A stretch of 64,000 bases of DNA, taken from positions 448,112 through 512,111 of the forward strand of contig JAQSDM010000012.1 in NCBI GenBank assembly GCA_029945945.1, in the 5' to 3' direction. The notes beneath the pieces are model-generated. The model worked only from the letters and a program-made list of their open reading frames with translations, had not been told where the DNA came from and searched no databases. Positions 44,315 to 53,429 of the stretch are shown one piece after another. Both the position numbers and the translations under genes were made by a program. The stretch's first letter is position 1. Each line of letters opens with the position of its first letter. Source of the stretch: Algoriphagus sp. Its GTDB lineage: Bacteria > Bacteroidota > Bacteroidia > Cytophagales > Cyclobacteriaceae.

Positions 44315-45649
44315 ATGCAGACCATTTTGATTTTGGGAGGTGGCAAATCCTCCACTTATTTGATCGATTACCTCGCCGATTCCTGTGCTTTGCAGCCGAG
44401 AAGATTAATTCTGGCAGATTTGGACTATGCTTCAGCTTCAGCCAAACTAAGAGGCAGGACCAACACTGATGCCCGCCAACTAAATATCGAGAATGAATCT
44501 GACAGAAAAGCACTGATTGGTGAGGCGGATTTGGTTGTTTCAATGCTCCCGGCTTTTATGCACCCGGTTGTAGCGAAAGATTGCCTTGAGCTGGGAAAGC
44601 ATTTTTTCACCGCATCATATGAGACCGATTCCCTTAGGGAAATGAAAGGAGAAATAGAAAAAAAAGGACTTTTCTTCCTGAATGAATGCGGCTTGGACCC
44701 TGGGATCGATCATATGTCCGCCATGAAAATCATAGATTCTGCGAAAGCCAAAGGCGAGGAAATTACCTCATTCAAATCATATTGCGGTGGGCTTTTGGCA
44801 CCCGAAAGCGAGGACAATCCCTGGAAATATAAATTCACCTGGAATCCGCGAAATGTAGTCCTTGCAGGTCAGGCCACTTCCCAATACATCGAGAAAGGTG
44901 ATTTGAAATTTGTCCCCTATCACCAGCTTTTTCGCAGGCTGGAGACGATTAATTTCCCGGGTTTAGGAGATTTTGACGGATATCCAAATCGAGATTCACT
45001 GAGCTATCGAAAAGTCTATGGACTGGAAAATATTCCCACGATGCTTCGGGGAACTTTGCGCCGGGCCGGCTATTGCAAAGCCTGGGATGTATTCGTTCAG
45101 CTTGGAATGAGTGATGACAGCTTTCAAATGGACTTGCCGGAAAACACGAACCTCCGGCAATTTTTAAACTCGTTTTTGCCTTACGATCCTGACCTTTCGG
45201 TGGAAGAAAAACTCGGAAATCTGGTTCGTGATCTGGACTTTGGCACCTGGGAAAAAATCTCATGGCTTGGGTTCTTTGGAAGCAGAAGACTTCCCAGGAC
45301 CAAAGGAAGCCCTGCACAAATCCTGCAATCAATTCTCGAAGAAGATTGGGCCCTGCAACCGGAAGACAAGGATATGATCGTGATGCAGCATCTCTTTGAA
45401 ATCAAAACAAGAGAGGGAATGAAAGAGGTGACCTCAAGCTTGGTGAGTTTTGGAGAGGATTCAACTTACACCGCGATGGCAAAGACGGTCGGACTTCCCC
45501 TGGCAATTGCTGTGGACTTGTTTCTTCAAGGAAAAATCCACCTGACAGGACTGCATATACCGGTGCTGCCTGAACTATACGAACCGATTTTGAAAGAATT
45601 AGAGAAGAATGGAATCAGATTCAGAGAACAAGAAAAAACCCGGAACTAA
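44315..45649 (+). CDS. Saccharopine dehydrogenase-family protein
   Basis: A 444-aa protein with an N-terminal Rossmann fold (ILGGGKSSTYLIDYL), a CGLDPGIDHMSAMKIID segment and a SYCGGLLAPESEDNPWKYKFTWNPRNVV segment that are diagnostic for the Lys9/saccharopine reductase family. This matches the glutamate-forming enzyme of lysine metabolism in size and domains. In Bacteroidota it could work in lysine breakdown. It is divergent from cdd and followed by a shared terminator. Confidence 0.9.
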   Translation: MQTILILGGGKSSTYLIDYLADSCALQPRRLILADLDYASASAKLRGRTNTDARQLNIENESDRKALIGEADLVVSMLPAFMHPVVAKDCLELGKHFFTASYETDSLREMKGEIEKKGLFFLNECGLDPGIDHMSAMKIIDSAKAKGEEITSFKSYCGGLLAPESEDNPWKYKFTWNPRNVVLAGQATSQYIEKGDLKFVPYHQLFRRLETINFPGLGDFDGYPNRDSLSYRKVYGLENIPTMLRGTLRRAGYCKAWDVFVQLGMSDDSFQMDLPENTNLRQFLNSFLPYDPDLSVEEKLGNLVRDLDFGTWEKISWLGFFGSRRLPRTKGSPAQILQSILEEDWALQPEDKDMIVMQHLFEIKTREGMKEVTSSLVSFGEDSTYTAMAKTVGLPLAIAVDLFLQGKIHLTGLHIPVLPELYEPILKELEKNGIRFREQEKTRN

Positions 45650-45664
45650 GCCGGGCTTTTCTTT
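45634..45664. terminator. Bidirectional terminator between convergent genes
   Basis: AACCCGG-AACTAA-GCCGGGCTTTT with an A-run before and T-run after. It serves the saccharopine dehydrogenase-type gene and possibly the DUF4249 gene. Confidence 0.75.
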
Positions 45665-46727
45665 AATCATTCGGGTTCCAATCTGCCGGCGGGATATCGC
45701 TGTTAGGACCGGCAAAAACTCTGCAATCATCGGGGATAATATCCCTTGGTTGATTGAAAGTTAAATCTGCATATTCGATATAAATACGTTTTCTGGCTTC
45801 GCCTCCGGCCATAAAATAGCCTAAAACCACTTCATCAGGATTGTCCAGACTGATCATATTTCCTCTGATTGAAGCCGGTGGCGGGTCAAATACAGATCCG
45901 CTGATTTCTGTTTGCTGCTTGACCAATTTCAGGAATCGATAAGCCTCAGGTGATACGCCAACTTGGCGGATGTCTGTTCTGAAAGTATTGACCAACCTTC
46001 GTCCATTATCTTCTATGAATGCTACAGGGATCTTGGTAGTCAAACCATTGAAATTTTCATCCTGAGCAATAAATATACTTTGATTTCCAGTGTTTTCAGT
46101 TTGGTAGCAAATGTAGCAACAAGCTTTTGGGGCAGGCTGCGGAGGAGCATTTGGTGATCTGATCACATACAGGTCCGGACGGGTTTCCAACACGAAAGTT
46201 GATTCTGCATTTCTCCAGAAATAAAAATTCATCTGGTCTCCCGGATCATCTATTTCAGCATAGATCTGAGCTCCGGATCGGAACAGGGTCTCGCCCTCCA
46301 CTGGAATCTGAACCGTCTCAATGGTCAGATTTTTGATTTCGGGCACGGCTTCAATTTTTTCCGGTAAAGATGAATAAACCTCGCCTGTGACCAATTGGAT
46401 CTGAAGGGTATAAGATCTTCCTATTTCTCCTGAAAAGCTTTCGGGAGTCTCATAAGTACCGCTGATTTCGGTGTTTTCTTCCAGGAAAATTACCCTCCCC
46501 TGATCATCCCGGATGATCATAGTTGCACCCTGTACCGGGCGAATCAGTCCCTCATAGATGGATCCATAGGTGTCGCTTCTAGTCAATTTGATCACATGAG
46601 GTCCTGGGCCTGTGGTCACCATTCCATCAATTGTCAATAATTGCTGACCTTCCTCAAGCTCCACATTATACGGGTCGATACAAGAAACGGAAAACAGAAA
46701 GAGTATATAACTTAGTCTTCTCAGCAT
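45663..46727 (-). CDS. DUF4249 lipoprotein
   Basis: A 354-aa exported lipoprotein (YILFLFSVSC lipobox) of a Bacteroidota-specific family that is almost always paired with a carboxypeptidase-regulatory TonB receptor. N-terminal GQQLLTIDGMVTTGPGPHVIKLTRS and YRFLKLVKQQTEISGSVFDP are typical. The CCYICYQ triple-cysteine segment is unusual. The start lies 4 nt after the receptor stop. It is probably a surface partner that captures substrate. Confidence 0.88.
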   Translation of the reverse strand: MLRRLSYILFLFSVSCIDPYNVELEEGQQLLTIDGMVTTGPGPHVIKLTRSDTYGSIYEGLIRPVQGATMIIRDDQGRVIFLEENTEISGTYETPESFSGEIGRSYTLQIQLVTGEVYSSLPEKIEAVPEIKNLTIETVQIPVEGETLFRSGAQIYAEIDDPGDQMNFYFWRNAESTFVLETRPDLYVIRSPNAPPQPAPKACCYICYQTENTGNQSIFIAQDENFNGLTTKIPVAFIEDNGRRLVNTFRTDIRQVGVSPEAYRFLKLVKQQTEISGSVFDPPPASIRGNMISLDNPDEVVLGYFMAGGEARKRIYIEYADLTFNQPRDIIPDDCRVFAGPNSDIPPADWNPND

Positions 46728-46731
46728 CGCA

Positions 46732-49131
46732 TTAAAACTTTATTGAATAACTGATACTTGGAAGCGGAACGCCCAAAATCGCTAACCTGAAAGCCTGAGG
46801 CGGGGCTCCTGCCTCATCCGCAAAGAAGAGTGAAAAAGGATTCTTCCGTCCGTAAACATTCAAAATTGAGAACGTCCAATCGCCTTCGAAGAATTTTCCT
46901 TTTCCATTCAGTTTGAAATTCACTGCAAAATCAAGTCGATGGAAGTCGGGTAGCCGCTGTTCATTTCTATTGTCGAAATAGGCCAGAGAATTTCCTGAGA
47001 AATCAAACTTGGCTTCCGGAAAGGTAACCGGTCTTCCTGTGCTGTATCCAAAAGTCGCAGAAATAGAGGTATTGGTGCTGACTTTATAATTTCCGATCAG
47101 AGTCAGATCATGAGGCTTATCGAAGTTGGAGGCAAACCATTCTCCATCATTTATGCTTTCTTCCTCATAGGCTGTAAGAACTCTTCTCAAGCTTCGCGAA
47201 TACGTATAAGAAATCCAGCCGGTCAATCTTCCCAAGTTCTTTTTCACGTACAATTCGATCCCATATGCCTGTCCTTCAGCCGGCACGAGTTCGGTTTCAA
47301 TATCATCCTGGAGGATCAGATTTGCTCCGTCCTTGTATTCAACCACATTCTGAATGTCTTTGTAATAAACTTCGATGGAGGTTTCGAAGATATTTCCTTT
47401 GAAATTATTGTAAAATCCGAGCGAGTACTGGTCCACGATCTGAGGCTCGAGAAACTGATCACTCAGCTTCCAAATATCTGTCGGAGCAATGGTAGCTGTA
47501 TTGGAGATCAGATGAATGAACTGATACATTTTATTGTATCCGGCTTTGAAGGAACTGTTTTTCGATAAAGAATATCGGGCCGAAACTCGTGGGCCTAAGC
47601 CGTCATATCCAATGATTTTTTCTCCGTCTTCATAAGTAGTTTCCCCTATAGCAGTTCCATCCGAGATTGGTTGGTTCTCCGCATACTGCCTCACAGTTCT
47701 CGGGCCCAAGTATTGATACATATCGTATCTCAGACCATAGGACATTCCGAATTTTTCTCCCAATTCAAATTCATGCTGGAAATGAACTCCTGACTCCTGG
47801 CCATATTCATCCTGAACTTTCTTGGGCAAAATACCAGACTCAGCACCATCCTCAGGAATCAAATCACCCGGCTGGATAGTCAATTGCTTGATATCGGCGC
47901 CAGCCGTGATCCTGTTTCCTTCAGAAAATTGGTAGGTAAGAAAAGCCTTGACACCATAATCACGGATTCCGGAATTGAGGTCAAAATTGTTAATTCCGGA
48001 GCGATTGAAAATACTGTAGTCGTATTGAGTGTAGTAACCCAAAGCCTCAAGGCTGAGTTTTTCCGTTAAGCGACTTTTCCACTGGAGGGAATGGCTGGTA
48101 TTCTTCCAGGAAATAGTCGTATCCGATGCAAAGGCGAAATCATCGTAACTGGTGTAGAAGCTATAGGTAAACTCGTTATTCTCTGAAATCGGGGCACTGA
48201 TAACCAGGTTCCCATCGTAAAAATTCGCCTGCGAAGCCTTCAAATCGGGGTTACTGAGCGCGCCCAGAAACCAATTGATATACGACATCCTGAATCCGGC
48301 TTTCATCGAAACTTTATCCTTAACGATGGGTCCGTTGATTCCAACTTTTCCGGAAACATTGCTCACCATCAAATCGCCTCCCCAGTCAGTTACACTCCCT
48401 GTTTTTGGCAAAATATCCAAAATCGAAGAACCTCTTCCTCCAAACCGGGCAGGAATAACTGATTTGTAGAGAGTGACATCATTGACGATATCCGCATTGA
48501 ATGAGGTGAATAAGCCAAATAAGTGTGTCGGATTATAGATCGGTGCGCCTGCAAACTGAATCAGGTTTTGGTCAGCGCCACCACCTCGTACGTTGAGACC
48601 GGCTGCTGCTTCGCCAACCTGACTCACTCCCGGAAGCGTAGCCATGGAGCGGATGATGTCTACTTCTCCTAGAAAAGGAGGGAGTTCTTTGATCGAATTC
48701 ATGCTGAGCTTGATCGCACCCATGTCTGTTGACTTGATGTTTTTCTCAGGATCTGACCCAAAAATCACCACATCATCCAACTGAAAATCTTCCTGAATCA
48801 TCCGGATCGCAATCCTTCCGTCTCCCACTGCTGTGATAGGATAATCAATTGTTTCGTAGCCCACATACCTGAACAGCAGGGTATACTCGGCACGCTCCAG
48901 CTCCAACTCAAATGATCCGTTTGCATCGGTAATCCGATTAATCCCTAGTTCCGGAACAGTCACCGTTGCACCAACCAACGCTTCTCCTGTGATTTCATCT
49001 GTGATCCTGACGCTTATTTTGATTCCCTTCAGCTGTCCGATATCCCTGCCTACAACTTCCCTTTTGACCTCGGTTTGGGCCATGCCCAAATGAGTGAGCA
49101 AAAAGAAAAAGGCGAATAAAAGTTTTTTCAT
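46732..49131 (-). CDS. TonB-dependent receptor with carboxypeptidase-regulatory N-domain
   Basis: Outer-membrane uptake channel of about 799 aa. The start is the ATG at 49131 (signal MKKLLFAFFFLLTHLGMAQ); the track version adds 25 residues that overlap the next gene. A carboxypeptidase-like regulatory domain (RITDEITGEALVGATVTVPELG) precedes the plug (ELPPFLGEVDIIRSMATLPGV, LNVRGGGADQNLI) and a 22-strand barrel, ending PSISYSIKF. It is the middle gene of a three-gene locus with an IPT/kelch lipoprotein and DUF4249. Confidence 0.93.
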   Translation of the reverse strand: MKKLLFAFFFLLTHLGMAQTEVKREVVGRDIGQLKGIKISVRITDEITGEALVGATVTVPELGINRITDANGSFELELERAEYTLLFRYVGYETIDYPITAVGDGRIAIRMIQEDFQLDDVVIFGSDPEKNIKSTDMGAIKLSMNSIKELPPFLGEVDIIRSMATLPGVSQVGEAAAGLNVRGGGADQNLIQFAGAPIYNPTHLFGLFTSFNADIVNDVTLYKSVIPARFGGRGSSILDILPKTGSVTDWGGDLMVSNVSGKVGINGPIVKDKVSMKAGFRMSYINWFLGALSNPDLKASQANFYDGNLVISAPISENNEFTYSFYTSYDDFAFASDTTISWKNTSHSLQWKSRLTEKLSLEALGYYTQYDYSIFNRSGINNFDLNSGIRDYGVKAFLTYQFSEGNRITAGADIKQLTIQPGDLIPEDGAESGILPKKVQDEYGQESGVHFQHEFELGEKFGMSYGLRYDMYQYLGPRTVRQYAENQPISDGTAIGETTYEDGEKIIGYDGLGPRVSARYSLSKNSSFKAGYNKMYQFIHLISNTATIAPTDIWKLSDQFLEPQIVDQYSLGFYNNFKGNIFETSIEVYYKDIQNVVEYKDGANLILQDDIETELVPAEGQAYGIELYVKKNLGRLTGWISYTYSRSLRRVLTAYEEESINDGEWFASNFDKPHDLTLIGNYKVSTNTSISATFGYSTGRPVTFPEAKFDFSGNSLAYFDNRNEQRLPDFHRLDFAVNFKLNGKGKFFEGDWTFSILNVYGRKNPFSLFFADEAGAPPQAFRLAILGVPLPSISYSIKF

Positions 49132-49141
49132 AGGTGCGGGA

Positions 49142-50602
49142 TTAAATTCCGTTAGGGTCAAACCTGTAAAATTCCATGGGAAGGTTACTGGCGAGGTTAA
49201 ATTCAATTGCCCTCATGAGGAAGATCTTGCCATCTTTTTCAAAATGCCCCACCGTGACTGTTTGAGGGATTCCCGGTATTGAATTCTTTCTGGTCCATTT
49301 CTTCGTGATCAAGTCAAGCTCCCAAATTGTCTGATTTTTACGGTATAATCCGATGTAAACCTTATTTCCGATGACTTGACCCATGCCATATCCTTCTCCA
49401 AGTGAATCAGGATAGGTCTCAAAATTCTCCCAGGTATTTGCAGCCGGGTCAAAAACCCAGATTACTTTGTCCGAATTGACAAAGTATTGTCGATTCTGAT
49501 AAGTGAAGGTGGCTAGTTCGGCTGTAATCGGGATCGGTGCTCCGGGAAGATTGCTCCAGGAATTGTTCAATGGATCAAAGCGTCGAATCGTGGAAGGATC
49601 ACCTTCCTTTCCTCCCGCCACATACAGCTTGCCCAAAATTTCGAAAGCGACCGATTCCCTGCTGTCAAAAGCTAAATCAGGAAGCTGCTGAAATCCATTT
49701 TCATTAGTCTTCCAAAAAGTACGATTGATTACATAGGGTTCTTTCCCAAGTTCTCTTGCTCCTCCTCCCAGGTAATTTTGGGTAGAAAAACCAAAGACTC
49801 TTGGTGTACCGGGAAATGAAATCATTTCCCAGGAAGATGTTGCAGGATTATAGCGCTGGAATTTTTGGTAGAGTCTGAGTTTGGACTCAGAGCCTAGTCC
49901 GATGTAAAGACCGGAAGCATTCTGAAAGAAAAGATTGTCATAAAGCCAAACAGGATCCGGGAAATTGCCAATCTTGGTGTAGGTCCCTGTTTGGTATTCA
50001 AAATTTTCAGAAAAAGTCAAAACCTTATTCTGAACCTGAACGGTAACGGGGACAATAGCTGAATTTTTTGCCGCAGGAATACGAACCCGCATGCGGCTTT
50101 CGAATTGGATTTCAAGGATTGTTGCTGGCTGCTCACCAAAGAAAACCTTGGTTTCTCTGGTAAAATTTCTTCCAAGAATCACCATTTCCTCATTAGGAGA
50201 TCCGAATGCCGGTGAGAAACTTTCAACAGCGGGATTCTGAGTGGAAAGCTCCAACACATTCCCAAACTGAGTTTCTCCTCCCACATCCATGAATGCCTTT
50301 GCGTAATATAATTTGCTTACAGAAAGTCCCGTTGCCTGACCGATGAATCTGCCGGGGCCATTTTTGGTTCCTAAAGAAATGATAATGGGAGAGGAAAAAC
50401 TCTCTTCGAGAGAAAGGTATAATCCGTGATCGGCGACCTCAATGGCTTGATCAGTGATCAGTCGACCTAAAAGCCGAACCTGTTCACCGCTTGTAAAGAG
50501 CACTTCTTCAGTTACCAAAACTGTCGTCTCGGAATCATCTTCAGTGCAAGCCCATCCCAAAAAAAGCATCATAAAAATGCTCAGAGACAGTAATTTTCGC
50601 AT
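49142..50602 (-). CDS. Lipoprotein with IPT/TIG and kelch repeats
   Basis: About 486 aa from the ATG at 50602; a lipobox (FLGWAC) marks a lipoprotein. A fibronectin-like first part, an IPT/TIG domain (VESFSPAFGSPNEEMVILGRNFTRETKVFFG) and a kelch-type propeller (LGKLYVAGGKEGDPSTIRRFDPLNNSWS and further copies) follow. It stops 10 nt before the receptor start. Its place suggests a surface substrate-binding or receptor-associated role. Confidence 0.87.
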   Translation of the reverse strand: MRKLLSLSIFMMLFLGWACTEDDSETTVLVTEEVLFTSGEQVRLLGRLITDQAIEVADHGLYLSLEESFSSPIIISLGTKNGPGRFIGQATGLSVSKLYYAKAFMDVGGETQFGNVLELSTQNPAVESFSPAFGSPNEEMVILGRNFTRETKVFFGEQPATILEIQFESRMRVRIPAAKNSAIVPVTVQVQNKVLTFSENFEYQTGTYTKIGNFPDPVWLYDNLFFQNASGLYIGLGSESKLRLYQKFQRYNPATSSWEMISFPGTPRVFGFSTQNYLGGGARELGKEPYVINRTFWKTNENGFQQLPDLAFDSRESVAFEILGKLYVAGGKEGDPSTIRRFDPLNNSWSNLPGAPIPITAELATFTYQNRQYFVNSDKVIWVFDPAANTWENFETYPDSLGEGYGMGQVIGNKVYIGLYRKNQTIWELDLITKKWTRKNSIPGIPQTVTVGHFEKDGKIFLMRAIEFNLASNLPMEFYRFDPNGI

Positions 50603-50717
50603 GTAGTAGGGTAGTAATTGGTTGGCCAAAAATAGACAAAAATGAATCCTACGCAACTGAATCCTATTGGGATTTGATTTTATTATGGGAATCGGACTAA
50701 AAAAATACCCCCCTGAT

Positions 50718-51425
50718 TCAAAAATTTAGAAGAAATCCTGAAATCAGCTTACGATACGAATCGTGAAAGCCGCCAGAATCATCTTTTATCAGAATCTCAT
50801 TTTGGAAAATTTCCTTTTCTTCAAATTCAAAAGCAACTACTTCCCGGATCACTGGCTTTGCCGGATTGTCCTGAATGGTAAATTTCTGGGAGGGGAAAAG
50901 ATCATGTAACCGGGCAATTTTTTCCAGATCCAACATTTGTCTCGGCGGAAGTATCACCCAAAACTTTGCACCGGGAGCTAAAATAGTAGACACTTTTTTC
51001 ACCAAATCCCCAAAAGGCAAACCATCATTATGCAGGGCAAGATTCCGCTGGGCATCGTTTGATTTCAGATGATCGGGAAAATAGGGCGGATTACTGACGA
51101 TCAGATCAAATTTCTCTGAAGATGAAAATTCTTGAAATTTCCCCTCCCACATTTCCATTCGCTCGGCAAAAGGACTCTTTTCGAAATTTTCCCGAGCCTG
51201 ACTTGCCGCAGCCGGATCAATTTCTACTGCCTGAATCCGGGAGTGAGGAAATCGCTGCGCAAGCATCAACGCGATGACTCCGGTGCCGGTGCCGATATCG
51301 AGGATTTTACTTGGATTCTCAGCATTTGCCAATGCTCCGAGAAGAACCGCATCCGTGCTGATTTTCATTGCACAGCGATCCTGCTCAATCAGGAACTCCT
51401 GAAACTGAAACCAGGAATTGGCCAT
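50718..51425 (-). CDS. trmN6: tRNA1(Val) adenine-37 N6-methyltransferase family protein
   Basis: A 235-aa class I methyltransferase: motif I ILDIGTGTGVIALML and the base-flipping SNPPYF motif of adenine N6-methylases. YfiC/TrmN6 modifies A37 of tRNA-Val in E. coli. The N-terminal MKISTDAVLLGALA segment also fits. Its start overlaps the upstream UPF0316 stop by one base (TAATG). Confidence 0.9.
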   Translation of the reverse strand: MANSWFQFQEFLIEQDRCAMKISTDAVLLGALANAENPSKILDIGTGTGVIALMLAQRFPHSRIQAVEIDPAAASQARENFEKSPFAERMEMWEGKFQEFSSSEKFDLIVSNPPYFPDHLKSNDAQRNLALHNDGLPFGDLVKKVSTILAPGAKFWVILPPRQMLDLEKIARLHDLFPSQKFTIQDNPAKPVIREVVAFEFEEKEIFQNEILIKDDSGGFHDSYRKLISGFLLNF

Positions 51426-52027
51426 TAAGTCCGGACTTTGCTTAAAAGTTTGGATCGGAAACTTGGCCGATCTTCCATCACATTGAGATCGTCTTCGGAA
51501 ACTCTTTTCACACCTTCGATCGTGTAAAATGCCTTTTCGTCCACACTCTTCACTTTGGAAATAAATTCCTTCAATGAATCTCTCTTCATCACAGTAAAGA
51601 GCAAGTTTACTTTACCGAATCTGCCCTCTCCCCCGACATTGGTAAAACGATGATTTTTTTCCTTCATAAACTCCATCAGCTCGGTCATCGGTTCGGGAGT
51701 GATTACCCGAACGAGAACTCGTCCAAGCGCCAATTTTTCGTCAAAATACATCCCGACATACGTTCCGGTTCCGAAACCTGCGGCGTAAGCAAGATAGGAA
51801 AGCGGGTTGTCGATGTTTTGGAAGATCTGCCCAATCGCCATCAACCAGATCAGGGCTTCAAAAAATCCCAGAAATGGGGCAATGTTCTTTTTCCCATTCA
51901 TCATAAACATGATTCTCAGGGTATTGATAGACACGTCTCCCACTCGAGCGCAGAAAATCAACAAGGGCATGATCAGGTAATCAAAGAGTTGCTCAGAAAC
52001 GCCGTAAGATTCAAGGAATTCTTGCAT
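51425..52027 (-). CDS. UPF0316/DUF2179 membrane protein
   Basis: A 200-aa protein with three N-terminal membrane helices (LIMPLLIFCARVGDVSINTLRIMF is the family signature) and a C-terminal DUF2179-type cytosolic domain. No function is known. It shares a transcript with trmN6. Confidence 0.87.
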   Translation of the reverse strand: MQEFLESYGVSEQLFDYLIMPLLIFCARVGDVSINTLRIMFMMNGKKNIAPFLGFFEALIWLMAIGQIFQNIDNPLSYLAYAAGFGTGTYVGMYFDEKLALGRVLVRVITPEPMTELMEFMKEKNHRFTNVGGEGRFGKVNLLFTVMKRDSLKEFISKVKSVDEKAFYTIEGVKRVSEDDLNVMEDRPSFRSKLLSKVRT

Positions 52028-52093
52028 AAGGAAGGATAAATAGCTGCCGCTAAATTACGAGGTATTCCTTCAAAGGGGAAGGAAAAAAGTGCT

Positions 52094-53263
52094 TTAGATT
52101 TTTCTGTCCCGTCCGGCCGGAATTCCAAAAAGTAAAAACTGAACCGAAAAGAAGATCATAAAATAGATAAGAAGGTTCCAATTGTTGAAAAAATCGAGGG
52201 AAATACCAAACAGCATCGGCCCCAAAGCTGCCAGTACATAACCTGAAGATTGTACCATTCCCGAAAGTTTTGCCGTGGTCCGATCCTCAGCTGTACGGAG
52301 AGAAATCAAGGTGTAGGCAATGCTTAAGCTAGCCCCCAAACCCAAGCCAATCACTGTGAGCGATGCATAAGTTAGCCATTCAATCTGAGGAAGCAATCCG
52401 ATATACCCGATGATATAGCCTATTCCCACAACCAGAATTACCTTGGATTGCTCTTTGAGTTTGAGCAAAATACCAGGAGCAAAATAAGATCCTATCAGCG
52501 ATACAATTTGCATTAAGGAGGAGATAAAACCAGCGTTTGTGGGGTCCATTCCTCGCGAAATCAACATGTCGGGCAACCAGGTAATCAGAGTAAAATACAT
52601 GACCGATTGAGCTCCCATAAACAGGGTGATTTGCCAGGCAAGCTTGGATTTCCAGACATTTTTCGGAGCAAATACATCTGTTTGAATGGCAACTTTTGGC
52701 CGTCCGATCTGAGGGATCCAAATGAAAATCGCCAAAACCAAAAAGACGATCCAGAAAAGAAGCGATCCTCTCCAGCCCCAGTTCAGATCAACCGCCATCG
52801 GTACGCTGAGTCCTGCAGCAACAGCTGCCAACAGAGACATTCCTGTGGCGAGGAGAGCGGTCATCATTCCCAGTTTTTCCGGCAGGCGCAACTTAATCAG
52901 GGGAATCAAAAGAACATTTGCGATCACGATTCCGATCCCGGTAAGTGCTGTTCCGATAAGTAGAAGTTCGATCCCGCCCAACACTCTCGTCACAACTCCG
53001 ATCGCCAGAATGATCATGCCAAGAAAAATTGCCCGACCATGGCCCATTCTTTTTCCGATGCTGGGAGCAACCAGGGAAAAAGTCGCGAAAGTCAATAATG
53101 GAAGTGTAGTCAGAAATCCAGCAAGTCCATTGGACAAACCCAAATCTTCCCGAATGAAGGGGATCAAAGGTCCCACCGAAGCAATCGAAGTCCTCAGGTT
53201 AATCGAAACCATGAGGATTCCGGTAATCAGAAAGGCTTGATTGGGAGGATGATGCTTGGACAA
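52094..53263 (-). CDS. CynX/NimT-type MFS transporter
   Basis: A 389-aa major facilitator with 12 helices. The N-terminal NLRTSIASVGPLIPFIREDLGLSNGLAGFLTTLPLL is typical for the CynX/NimT branch (cyanate, 2-nitroimidazole and others). The start is TTG at 53263; MVSINL further in could serve as an internal alternative. The substrate cannot be deduced. Confidence 0.85.
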   Translation of the reverse strand: MSKHHPPNQAFLITGILMVSINLRTSIASVGPLIPFIREDLGLSNGLAGFLTTLPLLTFATFSLVAPSIGKRMGHGRAIFLGMIILAIGVVTRVLGGIELLLIGTALTGIGIVIANVLLIPLIKLRLPEKLGMMTALLATGMSLLAAVAAGLSVPMAVDLNWGWRGSLLFWIVFLVLAIFIWIPQIGRPKVAIQTDVFAPKNVWKSKLAWQITLFMGAQSVMYFTLITWLPDMLISRGMDPTNAGFISSLMQIVSLIGSYFAPGILLKLKEQSKVILVVGIGYIIGYIGLLPQIEWLTYASLTVIGLGLGASLSIAYTLISLRTAEDRTTAKLSGMVQSSGYVLAALGPMLFGISLDFFNNWNLLIYFMIFFSVQFLLFGIPAGRDRKI

Positions 53264-53429
53264 TGGTTTTTAAAATACGAGGTACGAAATGTGAATTACG
53301 AGATTTTCTCTACTTTTTAAGCCAAACTGCAAAATCGACATTTTCGAGGGATTGAATTATACAATTAAATGGAAGTTCCTCTGATACTCGTATCTCTTAT
53401 CTCCTTTCTCTTATCTCGTATCTCTGATT
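53264..53429. repeat. Short inverted TACGAG/CTCGTA repeat unit between cynX-like and hemH genes
   Basis: The left part (53275-53307) has TACGAGGTACGAAATG...TTACGAGAT, and the right part (53386-53423) has ACTCGTATCTCTTATCTCC...CTTATCTCGTATCTC, which is its reverse-complement style. The centre is AT-rich noncoding. The shape is that of a small palindromic repetitive element. No genes are seen. Confidence 0.45.

Noticed and set aside
47110-47568. Plus-strand 152-aa ORF within the TonB receptor
   Set aside because: Antisense shadow of the barrel-coding region.
52607-53240. Plus-strand ORFs opposite the CynX-type transporter
   Set aside because: Shadow frames of a membrane protein gene with no promoter or domain.
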